Source of the DNA: Sphingobium ummariense RL-3
Lineage (GTDB): Bacteria > Pseudomonadota > Alphaproteobacteria > Sphingomonadales > Sphingomonadaceae
DNA: 36,620 nucleotides
Reading direction: 5' to 3'
Assembly: GCF_000447205.1 (NCBI RefSeq)
Contig: NZ_AUWY01000122.1
Span: 1 to 36,620, forward strand
Shown here: piece after piece, positions 1-7,876 of the stretch
Numbering within the stretch: the first letter of the stretch is position 1
Layout: the number at the start of each line of letters is the position of its first letter
Program-made: the position numbers and the translations under genes
The notes under the pieces: model-generated
What the model was told of the DNA's origin: nothing
Databases searched by the model: none
The model's input: the letters and a program-made list of their open reading frames with translations, nothing else

Positions 1-1646
1 CCTCTCTTATTCACGACGCTCGGTTTCGGGCCCGCTCTGGGCATTTGCTGCGGCTGGCTGTATTGCGCGGACGACCGGCATCGCTGGCGTTTGTTTCACC
101 GCATTCGGATTGATGGGCTTTTCGGGTTGAAGGGCTGGGCTCGGAGTTCTGCGGCGCTGCCGCATGGGCTACGTCGGCGCAGGCTTCAGCCGGAGAACGA
201 GGGCGCGGAACAGGTCGGCATCCGGACAGGCGGAAGCGAAGGCAATGCGGATGCGGCTAGCACTTTCTACGACGCGCGCAGCGACCTTGAGCAGCCGCAG
301 GCGCAAGGTGGTAAACTCCGCGCTTGCCAGAGCAGCGGTCCTGGGCATCGCCTGCTGGATGCGCCATAGCAGCCAGTATGCGGCAGTGTGCAGTATCAGG
401 CGCATCTGATTGGCATTGGCCGAGCGGCACGAGGTTCGGTCGCTGGCGAGCTGGGACTTGTGGCGCTTGATCAGGTTCTCGGCCTGACCACGCGCGCAGT
501 AGAGCGTGTCGTAGATGTGCTCGGCCGATCCTGTTGCCAACGAGGTGACGACATAGCGGATGTCCATGCCCAGCGTGCTGGCCTCGATCCGTGCAACGAC
601 GCGACGCTGGCACTTCCAGGTCTTTGCCCCATAGCGGGTCTCGGCATAGTTGCGCAGGACGGGACACTGACGCTGGGCGCGCTTGACCGCGCAGGCATCG
701 GCGACCGCAACAATGGCGGGATCGGCGCGCAGCGCTGAATTGGTGGGCAGGCCGAACACGTAATCGACGCGGGCCGCATCGCAGTAGGCCATGACCTCGG
801 GTCGACCATAGTGCCCGTCGCCGCGGATAGTGATGTGGGTATCGGGCCAATTACGGCGCAGGTGACGCACCAGGCGTCGGATGTGCCCCGCCGCCTCCTT
901 TCCAGAAGGCGTCTTGCCTGTGCGCAGCAGCATGGCCACCGGCCTGCCGGTCGCGGTGTCGTAGATATGGATCGGTAGGAAGCAGCGCTCCCCATGATGC
1001 CCGTTCCAGAACGAGAGCTGTTGATAGCCATGCACGACGTCGCACGTGTCGTCGATATCCAGCGTGACCGCTGTCGGAGGGGCGGGATAGCTGGCGCAGT
1101 AGATGTCGATCATCGCGGCCATCATGCTGGCCAGTTCGCGCGTAGTCGGTGCATTTTCCCACCGGCTCATCGTCGGTTGGCTGGCCAGCCCCGCGCCCGA
1201 TTCCGGCAGCTTGCCGAGCGCCAGGCGGAAGCCTGGATCGTCGCGCAGAGCATCGAGATCATCGGCATCCTCATAGCCGCACGCAATCGCGAACACACGG
1301 GCACGCAGAATGTCATCCAGGCGATGGATCACCCGCGCTGGATCGCGCGGATCGGCAATACAAGCCGCCAGGCGCTGGCAAATCCCCATCGCGCGCTCGG
1401 CCTGTGCAAGCAGTAGAACACCGCCATCCGAGGTAAGCCGGCCACCGTCGAACGCAGCTGTGATTTTCTTGCGGCCGACTGCTGGGAATCCAAATGAGCT
1501 TGCGATATCATCGTTCATGGCGGGTGTGGCCCGTGGCATTTTCTGCCCTGCGGCAGGTTCGGCTTAGACACCCAGTTCCTAATTCAGATCAGAGGCTTAC
1601 GCCACTCCCGCCAACCCTTCAGGACACTTTTGGTGAATAAGGCGGG
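1..1646 (-). mobile_element. IS1380-family insertion sequence, copy A
   Basis: This 1646-bp element matches the copy at 21655-23300 in reverse orientation, and the encoded transposases are identical. Its ends are imperfect inverted repeats: CCTCTCTTATTCACG at base 1 and, on the other strand, CCCGCCTTATTCACC ending at 1646. The window begins exactly at its first base, so the left flank is not visible. The base after the right end begins CTAG, matching the 4-bp target size seen at copy B (CTAA). The insertion removes the 5' part of the prohead protease gene. Identity of the two copies indicates recent transposition. Confidence 0.93.
169..1539 (-). CDS. IS1380-family transposase (copy A)
   Basis: A 456-residue DDE transposase that moves the surrounding IS by cut-and-paste. 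Family signs are the N-terminal stretch around DGGRLTSDGGVLLLAQAER, a central LDIDDTCDVVHGYQQ segment with the first acidic residues, IRGDGHYGRPEVM in the middle, and the C-terminal YCARGQAENLIKRHKSQL followed by DRTSC and ANQMRLILH. Length fits the family. A second in-frame ATG eight codons in (MNDDIASS) could be the true start; neither start has a strong ribosome binding site. The protein is identical to that of copy B and appears intact, so the element is probably still mobile. It is the only gene in the element; overlapping frames on the opposite strand are shadows. Confidence 0.93.
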   Translation of the reverse strand: MPRATPAMNDDIASSFGFPAVGRKKITAAFDGGRLTSDGGVLLLAQAERAMGICQRLAACIADPRDPARVIHRLDDILRARVFAIACGYEDADDLDALRDDPGFRLALGKLPESGAGLASQPTMSRWENAPTTRELASMMAAMIDIYCASYPAPPTAVTLDIDDTCDVVHGYQQLSFWNGHHGERCFLPIHIYDTATGRPVAMLLRTGKTPSGKEAAGHIRRLVRHLRRNWPDTHITIRGDGHYGRPEVMAYCDAARVDYVFGLPTNSALRADPAIVAVADACAVKRAQRQCPVLRNYAETRYGAKTWKCQRRVVARIEASTLGMDIRYVVTSLATGSAEHIYDTLYCARGQAENLIKRHKSQLASDRTSCRSANANQMRLILHTAAYWLLWRIQQAMPRTAALASAEFTTLRLRLLKVAARVVESASRIRIAFASACPDADLFRALVLRLKPAPT

Positions 1647-2228
1647 CTAGATCGCTTCAACAGCAGCAAGAAGGGAATGCCCTTTCTCGCGCATCATCGT
1701 CATGACCGCCCAATCGGCAAGATCATAGAATTGCGCGACAGCGACGAGGGGCTGTATTTCAAAGCCCGCTTTTCAGACAGCCATGATGGTCAGAATGTCC
1801 GCCAGCAGTTTCTTGATGGCACCCTCGACAGCTTCTCCATTGGCTACCGTGTCATCCAGAAGCAGGCTGATCGTGTGAAGGATCGTCGCGTCCTGCGCTT
1901 GAAGGAAATCGCCCTGCACGAAATCAGTGCGGTCACATTCCCCTGCAACGAACTGGCGATCATCAGCGCCGTGAAGGGCAATATCGGTGAAACCTACAGC
2001 GACCTAAGCCTTGAGGATCAGCAGCGCCTCGCAGATTTTGCGGAAACACTTCGTTCGGTCGCCAGCGGCACGGCCCATGCCGAAATGCTGGAAGATGTCG
2101 CCCTCATTTCTGATGAGATTGTCGAGAATGCCATCAAGGCATCTGAACCCGACGATGAAGAAGCGATGGCAAAGGCATTTGAGGATGCTTGGCTGTCATA
2201 CCGCATCAAGCAGACATTCAATCGATAA
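1647..2228 (+). pseudogene. HK97-type prohead protease, 5' end removed by IS1380
   Basis: This is the C-terminal 193 codons of a prohead maturation protease (peptidase S78, HK97 gp4-like), which cleaves the capsid delta-domain during head assembly. The reading frame is open from the IS junction (LDRFNSSKKG...). The HRHDRPIGK segment carries the family's catalytic His region. DSFSIGY is the nucleophile Ser motif, and LHEISAVTFPCNE is the conserved strand ending in an Asn-Glu pair. An in-frame TAA in the IS end lies just upstream, so the original start is lost. The first internal ATG (1677) would give only a fragment starting just before the His motif. Position directly upstream of the capsid gene is the standard order. 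The missing N-terminus should lie left of the window beyond IS copy A. Confidence 0.85.
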
Positions 2229-2254
2229 ATAAAAACGTCAGCAGAAGTGCTGAC
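2225..2254 (+). promoter_or_regulatory. ATAAATA-hairpin module A (capsid gene)
   Basis: GATAAATA (2224-2231) overlaps the protease stop codon and is followed after five bases by a perfect 7-bp stem with a 4-nt loop (GTCAGCA, GAAG, TGCTGAC at 2237-2254). It is the first of a series of similar octamer-plus-hairpin units found upstream of late gene blocks. Unlike the others, it sits about 85 nt from the start codon, and a second hairpin covers the ribosome binding site. Its role as promoter, processing site or mRNA stabiliser is inferred from recurrence only. Confidence 0.5.
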
Positions 2255-2308
2255 CGGCACTCCGTTCAGGACTCGCCCACTCACAACAGCAGGACTCGCT
2301 TTCGCCCT

Positions 2309-2336
2309 CCTCTGAACTCAAAATCAGAGGTGAAAA
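2309..2336 (+). promoter_or_regulatory. Hairpin covering the ribosome binding site of the capsid gene
   Basis: CCTCTGA (2309-2315) pairs perfectly with TCAGAGG (2324-2330) across an 8-nt loop. The 3' arm contains the Shine-Dalgarno sequence AGAGG, and the GTG start is at 2337. If it folds in the mRNA, initiation of the major capsid protein would depend on opening this stem. This is the only late gene here with its ribosome binding site inside a 7-bp stem. Confidence 0.5.
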
Positions 2337-3066
2337 GTGAACGAGAATATCCAGAAGCTATTTGACGAACTGGCGATGAAAGCCAATTCGGCAGATGCAG
2401 TGAACAAGGCAGAGGTCCAGACCCTCTACGCCGAAATCAAATCCCTACAGGACAAGCAGGCCGAACAGGAAGCGCAGATTGAAGCGCAGGCTGAACTACT
2501 GGCACGAAAGTCCGCCACCAAGTCCCAGACCGTTGATGCAACCGACGACCTGCGCGCTGCGAAGTTCGCGTTCGTTAAGGGCCGTCACGCCATCACCGAT
2601 GGCGACATCAAGGCCGATGAATTCAGCCGCACGGTCAACGTGGAAGGTGGTCACACGATCCCTACCCACTTCGACAGCGAAATCACCCGCGCACTGAACA
2701 AGGCAAGCCCAATCCGTGCGCTGGCTCGCGTCCTCGCTGTTTCCGGCAATCTGGAACGCATCATCAAGGTCAAGACCTCCGGTGCTGCCGTGACCAAGGC
2801 TGAAAAGGCCGCTTATGACCTGAACACCGTCGATACCTTCGCCAAGCTGCGTTGGGGCTTCGCCGATGTTACCGATCAGCAGCGCCACACCGCATGGGTT
2901 TCGGACGAGCCAGAAAGCGTCCTGAATCTCGCGCAGGAACTACAGGACAGCATGGTCCTGAACATCTCCGAAAAGGAGAGTGACCAGTTCCTCAACGGCA
3001 CCACCCAGAACAGCGTCGAAGACGTTGCTGGCGTGACCTCCACCCGCATGGGCCTTCTCAGCGCGG
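2337..3066 (+). pseudogene. Major capsid protein (HK97 fold), N-terminal part, split by IS1182-type element
   Basis: N-terminal 243 codons of an HK97-family major capsid protein. Residues 1-65 form a charged, Gln/Glu/Lys-rich coiled-coil region like the delta (scaffolding) domain removed by the prohead protease. The following EFSRTVNVEGGHTIPTHFDSEI and ALARVLAVSGNLERI stretches match the start of the mature shell domain. The gene starts with GTG at 2337, downstream of the protease gene as expected. Codons run normally to about 3066, where the IS end begins; the IS adds a short foreign tail before a stop at 3113. The remainder of the protein is encoded at 4508-5045. As it stands the gene cannot make a full capsid protein. 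Confidence 0.88.
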
Positions 3067-4507
3067 TGACGAAGTCGGTTTTCAGCCGGGTCTGTCAGCG
3101 CCTTCAGGGGTAAAAACGATGAGGAGCATGGCCCTTTCTCCGTCGAACTCGGCGACGAGGGCGATGACGAGCGCAACATCGGTCTGAACTACGAACAAGA
3201 ATGCCTTGGATGCGCCCCTGGCGCCCCTCGGAGTGCCGCAACCGAACAGGGCGCGCATGAGAATGCCAAGATTGAACCCGGCGACGTGGATCAAATAACG
3301 CTTGTGAACATTCTCGCGCCCGCGCAGCCACGCGCGGCGCATGCCGCCGCGATCCAGGACGTGGGCAAAGCTACGCTCGACCATCTCACCACGCTTGCGC
3401 ATCGCCTTGCGTCCGACGGCGGATTTCAGGCGAGACCGATTGGCGTAGACGGCCTTCTGGGCAGCCTCGTCGCCGTGCCAGCGCAGATATCCATTCGGCG
3501 GTGCCGGCTCGGCGATGCGCGTCTTCCAGATGTCGCCGTCGAGACCCTTGAGGAGCTCGCGCGAATGATAGCCTTTATCGGTCACAAGATCGCAGGGATC
3601 CCCGGACGTCGGCGCCAGGCCAATGTCGGCGAGGTTGCGTGCTGCCGTCTCCAGCGTGGCGTCGAGCGTTGTCGTGTCGCCCTTGTCGGCCGGGTGGATC
3701 GGCGCTGCCACGATAACACCCGTGTCGAGATCGACCGCGTGTTCGGGCTTGTAGGCCAGACGCGTCGAGCCGTTCTTCATCCGCGCGACCTTCGCGTCGG
3801 GATCGGTCTTGCTCGCCCAGTCCGCATTCGACAGCTTCTTGCCCTTGCGTTTGCGATCGAGCCGGACAAGGTCGTCGATCGTCGGCGTGTCGATGCCGCT
3901 CTCTTGCGCCATGCGCACCAGCATCTCGCGGTAGGTCTCGCCATTGTCACGCCGCACGATGGTACGCAGCGCGGCGTTCGCCTCCATGGTCGAGCCATCG
4001 ACGCCGATCCGCTCGCCTTTCACCAGATCGTGCCCGGCGACGAGGGCCAGTACCCAGCCGAAGATCTGGTCATGTACCTCGTGCGGCAGGCGGCTCCGCG
4101 TCTTCGACAACCAGCTATGATCAGGGACCTTGTCGCGGCTCGACAGTCGCAGGAACTCCCGCAGCGACAGCGAATCCGAACAGCGCCAGACAATCCCGCG
4201 TTCGCTGTCGATGCCCTCGAAATAGCCGATCAGCAGCATGCGGAAATAGCGGCCCGGCGGCAGCGACGGGGCTCCCATCCGCGGCGCATAATAGGGCTTG
4301 CACGTCTTCTCGACAAAGCCATCGAAGCCCGCCTCGGCCAGCAGCTTCTGGAGCTTGTCGTAGAAAACATGCCCCGGTGAACGCGGTATCTCCGCCCACG
4401 TCACGATCAAATCGGACTGGACCTCGCTATCACGCCCCATCGCCATCGCCGCTAACCCGCCAGACAATCCCACTGCCGCACTGAATCAGCCACCGCCGAC
4501 TTCGTCA
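3067..4507 (-). mobile_element. IS1182-type insertion sequence inside the capsid gene
   Basis: About 1441 bp bounded by a 12-bp inverted repeat: TGACGAAGTCGG at 3067-3078 and its complement CCGACTTCGTCA at 4496-4507. The single transposase gene fills nearly the whole element. No convincing target duplication was found, so the exact borders may be off by a few bases, and a flanking rearrangement cannot be excluded. The capsid reading frame resumes immediately to the right. Removing 3067-4506 (1440 bp) would restore the frame. Confidence 0.8.
3082..4440 (-). CDS. IS1182-family (IS5/IS1182-like) transposase
   Basis: A DDE transposase of about 452 residues. The N-terminal domain (DUF772-like) contains PPGRYFRMLLIGYFEGIDSE and the SLSLREFLRL motif. 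Next come PDHSWLSKTRSRLP and GERIGVDGSTMEANAALR with the first catalytic Asp. LAYKPEHAVDLDTGVI and LVTDKGYHSRELLK carry the second Asp. The C-terminal part has ERSFAHVLDRGGMRRAWLRG with the final Glu and NVHKRYLIHVAGFNLGILMR. The start at ATG 4440 (MGRDSEVQSD) is preferred because it fits the usual N-terminus of this family; an upstream in-frame start at 4473 exists. The gene reads opposite to the capsid gene it interrupts. It looks intact. Confidence 0.88.
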   Translation of the reverse strand: MGRDSEVQSDLIVTWAEIPRSPGHVFYDKLQKLLAEAGFDGFVEKTCKPYYAPRMGAPSLPPGRYFRMLLIGYFEGIDSERGIVWRCSDSLSLREFLRLSSRDKVPDHSWLSKTRSRLPHEVHDQIFGWVLALVAGHDLVKGERIGVDGSTMEANAALRTIVRRDNGETYREMLVRMAQESGIDTPTIDDLVRLDRKRKGKKLSNADWASKTDPDAKVARMKNGSTRLAYKPEHAVDLDTGVIVAAPIHPADKGDTTTLDATLETAARNLADIGLAPTSGDPCDLVTDKGYHSRELLKGLDGDIWKTRIAEPAPPNGYLRWHGDEAAQKAVYANRSRLKSAVGRKAMRKRGEMVERSFAHVLDRGGMRRAWLRGRENVHKRYLIHVAGFNLGILMRALFGCGTPRGARGASKAFLFVVQTDVALVIALVAEFDGERAMLLIVFTPEGADRPG

Positions 4508-5045
4508 ACGGCCTGTTCTGGCACAGACGCTATCAACGGGCACCGTCAACAAGTTCACCGATAGCTTCGGCGTTCTGGCCAAGGTCGAGGCTCCTGCCGT
4601 GAACGAAGACGGCACCGGCGCGCTGAGCGATGCGGTTCTGGTCCTGCGTTCGACCCTACACAGCAACTACCTCGCTGGTGCTGTTCTCGTCATCTCGTCC
4701 GACTTTGAACTCAAGGTCATGCAGGAGAAGGACACGAATGGTCGTCCAGTCTGGGCACCTGCCGATGCGTCGATCTCCGGTCTGCCAGGTGGAACCATTT
4801 ATGGCGTCCGCTATGTCGTGGACGACATGATGCCAACAGTCGCGGAATCCGTTGCCGGTGCGAAGCCTGCTGCGATCCTCGCGGACTTCAAGAAGGCATA
4901 CACCATCGCGGATTACGGCACGATGAAGTGGGTTGTTGACCCAATCACCGAACCGCAGTTCGTGAAGTATAGTGCACGTCGCCGCACTGGTGCAGCGATT
5001 GTGGATTACAAGGCAGTTCGGGCTTTGGTCCTAACCGCAGCGTAA
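4508..5045 (+). pseudogene. Major capsid protein (HK97 fold), C-terminal part
   Basis: The interrupted capsid gene continues here to TAA at 5043-5045. The frame is open from the IS edge (RPVLAQTLSTGTVNKF...). Characteristic shell features are LSDAVLVLRSTLHSNYLAGAV, the phrase NGRPVWAPADASISGLPGGT (matching the usual DANGxYLWQP...G...LLGYPV arrangement) and a C-terminal KVSARRR-type basic strand (YSARRRTGAAIVDYKAVRAL) that commonly ends these proteins. A GTG at 4599 could serve as an internal start, but the product would be only 148 residues and could not assemble alone. The high similarity of codon use on both sides of the IS supports one original gene of roughly 420 codons. Confidence 0.87.
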
Positions 5046-5052
5046 GCTGTCC

Positions 5053-5101
5053 AATAAATCAGAATGGGATAGGGGATATGGAAATTCCTCCGTCCCATTT
5101 T
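5053..5101 (+). terminator. Stem-loop after the capsid gene with AATAAATC octamer
   Basis: AATAAATC (5053-5060) is followed by an inverted repeat, AATGGGA (5063-5069) with TCCCATT (5093-5099), ending in TTTT. A nested GGAAATTCC palindrome lies in the loop at 5080-5088. The position 18 nt after the capsid stop and the short T run suggest a weak intrinsic terminator. The octamer also resembles the recurring module octamer, so it may be a variant module feeding the cargo gene at 5176. Confidence 0.45.
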
Positions 5102-5175
5102 GGCAAAGAAATCAGATAAATGAACTGTTGATAAGTCGTTTCACCTTTGACACGATGGCCTTCTTGGGAGGCGAT

Positions 5176-5991
5176 ATGTCAGAGGTAAACAAATTCGGTC
5201 TTAAACTCCGATTTAGCGGACCGACCGTCGAGAAACATGGCCTAGATTTGTATGATGGAGCCACATCATTCTACGGCTTCGCTCAAGCCTTACAGATTGC
5301 AACTCACGCCTATATGACCGGTGAAATCGTCTCGCGCGCAACGGCAATGAAGGGTGCTGAAATGTATTTCGGCGCTCCTAGGCACGGTAGCGTTCTGATC
5401 GACATTGTCACCGTTATGGAACAGTACCCGGCCACGACCGGCGTAGCAGGAGCTGCATTCTACGACTTCATGAAGACTGCATTCTCCAAAGCGGCGGGCT
5501 ACCTCAAAACCAAACCAGAGACACCAGCAGTCCAAAAACTAGCTATTGATGAGACCTTCTTCGATCAATTGTCCGAGACACTCGAAGGAAGCCTTCAACG
5601 CGCTCATCGCGCCATAGATTACGGCGTTCAGCAGGTGACACTAGAACGGCCACGCTCCGAACTCGTCCTATTTGATAGAACCACCAGCGAATGGGTGAAT
5701 ACACGGGACGAAAATCCGAATGTCGAAGAATTTACCGGGAATATCACCCGTTACAACTCCATCAGCGGAAATGGCCGTGCGTTTGTACGAGAGTTGAAAA
5801 GGGTTCTGCCTTTTAGACCGGGCGTGAATTTCCCTGACAACAAGCGCGGCCTCCTCACGTGGTCCCTTCATGGCAATACGGTGTCAGGTGAAAAAGAATT
5901 ACGCTTTTGGGCATCAAAGATAGAGTCGGCCAAGGGTGATCCTAAGAGATTGATCCTTGCTGACTGTGCTTTCAAAAATCCTACCGCGTAG
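5176..5991 (+). CDS. Cargo (moron) protein of unknown function
   Basis: A 271-residue soluble protein inserted between capsid and head-tail connector genes, a typical place for a prophage cargo gene. The start is ATG 5176 with a strong GGGAGGCG ribosome binding site at 5166-5173; an upstream in-frame TTG at 5128 lacks one. The N-terminus (LKLRFSGPTVEKHGLDLYDG) and the segment MYFGAPRHGSVLIDIVTVM are its most distinctive parts. From memory it resembles a family of uncharacterised proteins (DUF7946-like) with an N-terminal beta strand, an LxLYDxAxSxxG-like helix and an APRxGS motif, but this is weak. There is no signal peptide and no membrane segment. Base composition is visibly less GC-rich than the flanking structural genes, consistent with separate acquisition. 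Function cannot be assigned; superinfection exclusion or defence is only a guess. Confidence 0.75.
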   Translation: MSEVNKFGLKLRFSGPTVEKHGLDLYDGATSFYGFAQALQIATHAYMTGEIVSRATAMKGAEMYFGAPRHGSVLIDIVTVMEQYPATTGVAGAAFYDFMKTAFSKAAGYLKTKPETPAVQKLAIDETFFDQLSETLEGSLQRAHRAIDYGVQQVTLERPRSELVLFDRTTSEWVNTRDENPNVEEFTGNITRYNSISGNGRAFVRELKRVLPFRPGVNFPDNKRGLLTWSLHGNTVSGEKELRFWASKIESAKGDPKRLILADCAFKNPTA

Positions 5992-6028
5992 CAAACCAAC
6001 ACCGGCCATTCGACCATTCTTCTGAGCC

Positions 6029-6066
6029 AATAAATAGCTGCGACAACTCGAAAATGAGGACGCAGC
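6029..6066 (+). promoter_or_regulatory. AATAAATA-hairpin module C (head-tail connector block)
   Basis: AATAAATA (6029-6036) is followed directly by the stem GCTGCG (6037-6042) pairing with CGCAGC (6061-6066), whose 3' end touches the ATG at 6067. The loop contains a small CTC/GAG pairing and the ribosome binding site GAGGA (6056-6060). It has the same octamer-then-hairpin order as the other modules. Confidence 0.55.
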
Positions 6067-6666
6067 ATGGGATTGGAGACAACAGGGCCAACGGCAAATA
6101 GCTGGCAGACCATCGTTCAGGCAAATCAGTTCCTGACCGATTTCGTCCACCCGCTGCTGGGCATCAGCCCGGAACTTAGCGACGGCGACGAACCCTACCT
6201 GATCGAGTCCGCGAAAGAGATTTCGCGCATGTGGTCTTTCAAGGGCCAGCCGGTCGAACCACTCCAGCCGTTGGCATGGCCGCGCAAGGGCGTCGTCATC
6301 GAAGGCAGGACGCCGGGTTCAGACTGGTATTCGCGCAACTTCCCTCACCTTGATCCCTGCTACGAGGACTTCGCGAGATTCATCCATTTTGAAAGCCCCG
6401 GCCTGTCCAACACGCCGGTCCTGCTGCCAGAAGATCTAATCCCAACAGAGGTTCTGGAAGCGCAGGCGATCCTAGCGGCCTTCAAGGTCCGCAACATCAC
6501 GCTGTGGCAGGACAATGCGTTCAACGCATCGGAATTGAAGCTGGACGGCGTTGGCACGATCAAACCCGCCAATGCCGTCGCGGCAGCCGATGCCGTGTTC
6601 ATGCGCTTGGCTAAATGGGGTTCATTCAAGGGCGCATCGATCGTTCGTCCAGGCGGTGCCCGATAA
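6067..6666 (+). CDS. Head-tail connector/adaptor, DnaT-like ssDNA-binding family
   Basis: A 199-residue protein of the phage family annotated as DnaT-like ssDNA-binding (DnaT_2). Members stand at the head-tail adaptor position and join the portal to the neck. Signs are the N-terminal SWQTIVQANQFLTD, an acidic-to-helical segment ending in LIESAKEISRMWSFKGQ, and the family phrase W-x-G-x-x-x-x-x-x-Q-x-L-A-W-P-R-x-G (here WSFKGQPVEPLQPLAWPRKG, about residues 57-76). A C-terminal segment beginning PTEVLEAQAILAAF follows. The gene is the first of four tightly packed head-completion genes and its TAA overlaps the next ATG (TAATG). It is longer than the usual 150-180 residues because of an insertion before the C-terminal helix. 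Confidence 0.75.
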   Translation: MGLETTGPTANSWQTIVQANQFLTDFVHPLLGISPELSDGDEPYLIESAKEISRMWSFKGQPVEPLQPLAWPRKGVVIEGRTPGSDWYSRNFPHLDPCYEDFARFIHFESPGLSNTPVLLPEDLIPTEVLEAQAILAAFKVRNITLWQDNAFNASELKLDGVGTIKPANAVAAADAVFMRLAKWGSFKGASIVRPGGAR

Positions 6667-7016
6667 TGGGAACCGTGTATCAGCAATTCGCGAGCGCGGT
6701 TACGACGCTTTATGCTGGCCCGCTTGGCGGCTCCTTCACTCTACGTCGATCATCGGGCGGCGGCTATGACGCCAACGGCGATGTCGTGCCGGTCACTACT
6801 CGTGACCTCCGCGTCCGTGGCGTGGTGAAGGAAAAGGAGTTCTGGAACAACGGCGCACTCCTTGGCGTCCGCACCGTAGCCATGCTCGACAATAAGCATG
6901 AGCCATTCCCAGACGATGTGCTGCTTGTAGGCCAGACCAGCTACACGGTCGATACCGTGAAGGCCGTCGCGCCCAATGGCATCATGGTCATTCGATACGA
7001 AGCGGTGCTGAAATAA
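6666..7016 (+). CDS. Head closure (stopper) protein, putative
   Basis: A 116-residue protein. The start at ATG 6666 overlaps the previous stop by one base, showing translational coupling. An upstream in-frame start at 6615 would overlap the connector gene by 51 bases and is less likely. The sequence is beta-rich with GSFTLRRSSGGGYDANGDVV near the N-terminus and ends in a hydrophobic strand (GIMVIRYEAVLK). Small size, beta content and position between adaptor and gp10-like neck protein fit the head closure (SPP1 gp16-like) role, which seals the DNA-filled head. No diagnostic motif is visible, so the call rests mostly on gene order. Confidence 0.6.
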   Translation: MGTVYQQFASAVTTLYAGPLGGSFTLRRSSGGGYDANGDVVPVTTRDLRVRGVVKEKEFWNNGALLGVRTVAMLDNKHEPFPDDVLLVGQTSYTVDTVKAVAPNGIMVIRYEAVLK

Positions 7017-7417
7017 TGGCGCGCTCCGGCATCACGAACATGGGCGAAATCGCCAAGAGCATCGCAGACGCGAAGCGCAAGGCCATCGCGCACGCGGAAC
7101 GAGTGAACCGCAATCTGGCCAATGCTGTCCTGCAAGGGGTCGTAGAGGGCACACCAGAGGATACGAGCGTCACGGTCGGTGACTGGCAGGTAGGCGTTAA
7201 TACCGTCCCGCAGGGCACGCTTGATAGCTCCGATCCCGGCGGCGCAGGCGCACTTGCTCGCGGCCAATCTCAGATTGCCACTGCCAAACTGGGCGGCACC
7301 ATCAACATCGTCAACAACCAGCCGCACGTCGATGGCCTGAACGCAGGCAATGCCGTGACCAAACCCGCTGGCTGGGTTGAACGCAGCATCGACGCTGCGA
7401 AGGCAGGGCTTCGCTAA
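7016..7417 (+). CDS. Neck/tail completion protein, HK97 gp10-like
   Basis: A 133-residue protein that overlaps both neighbours by one base. The N-terminal helix (IAKSIADAKRKAIAHAERVNRNLANAV) followed by TPEDTSVTVGDWQVG and a strand with INIVNNQPHVDGLN is the usual outline of HK97 gp10-type neck proteins: a helix, a TPvdTG-like turn, then 'I.NN.pYa..le.G'. These proteins sit at the top of the tail and complete joining. Here the motif reads VVEGTPEDTSVTVGDW and NNQPHVDGLNAGNA. Good fit in size and order; the exact family was not checked by search. Confidence 0.72.
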   Translation: MARSGITNMGEIAKSIADAKRKAIAHAERVNRNLANAVLQGVVEGTPEDTSVTVGDWQVGVNTVPQGTLDSSDPGGAGALARGQSQIATAKLGGTINIVNNQPHVDGLNAGNAVTKPAGWVERSIDAAKAGLR

Positions 7418-7827
7418 TGGGCCATTCCACCGACATTGACCTGCTGCGTAAGCGCATGATTGCCCAATGGACCGACAAGTCGGCTCCATTACTCCATAAC
7501 AATGCGAAAGCAGGGACAGCCCCGCCGCCGAAGTTCATCCGTCTTGCTGTTCGCCCCGGCACCGAGACGAAAAGAAATTTGGGCAACGAGCGTCATAGGG
7601 TGATCCGCGAAGGCCGCGTTTGGGTCCATGTCGCCATCCCCATTGGTGAAGCCGATGCAAACGCTTGGGCGCTTGTCGATAAGGTGACGGCGATCTTCTC
7701 GAACTGGAGCAGTCCAGATGGTGCACTTCGTTGCGGGCCAATCACAACCGATATCGTGGCAAGCGCCACCCACTACATGATCGCTGTGAAGGTCTTCTAC
7801 AGGAGCAGTCGCACTGAGCAATCGTGA
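7417..7827 (+). CDS. Tail terminator protein (lambda gpU/DUF4128-like)
   Basis: A 136-residue protein that caps the growing tail tube and connects it to the head. It begins with a helix (STDIDLLRKRMIAQWTD), then ...KFIRLAVRPGTETKRNLGNERHRVIREGRVWVHVAIPIGEADANAWALVDKVTAIFSNW. This 'R....G...R..G...V.V..P.g.G......l.d.i...F' pattern is typical of DUF4128 tail terminators. The start codon overlaps the previous stop (TAATG). It is the last gene of the 6067-7827 block, after which a cargo gene on the other strand intervenes. Confidence 0.75.
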   Translation: MGHSTDIDLLRKRMIAQWTDKSAPLLHNNAKAGTAPPPKFIRLAVRPGTETKRNLGNERHRVIREGRVWVHVAIPIGEADANAWALVDKVTAIFSNWSSPDGALRCGPITTDIVASATHYMIAVKVFYRSSRTEQS

Positions 7828-7876
7828 CGCCAAAATGCTGCTGCCACAACCTAGCTCTTAGGCCGATCCGATGGCG

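Noticed and set aside
3286..4380. 364-codon open frame on the plus strand through the IS1182-type element
   Set aside because: It is antisense to the transposase, Arg/Val-rich without family motifs, and arises from high GC codon bias.
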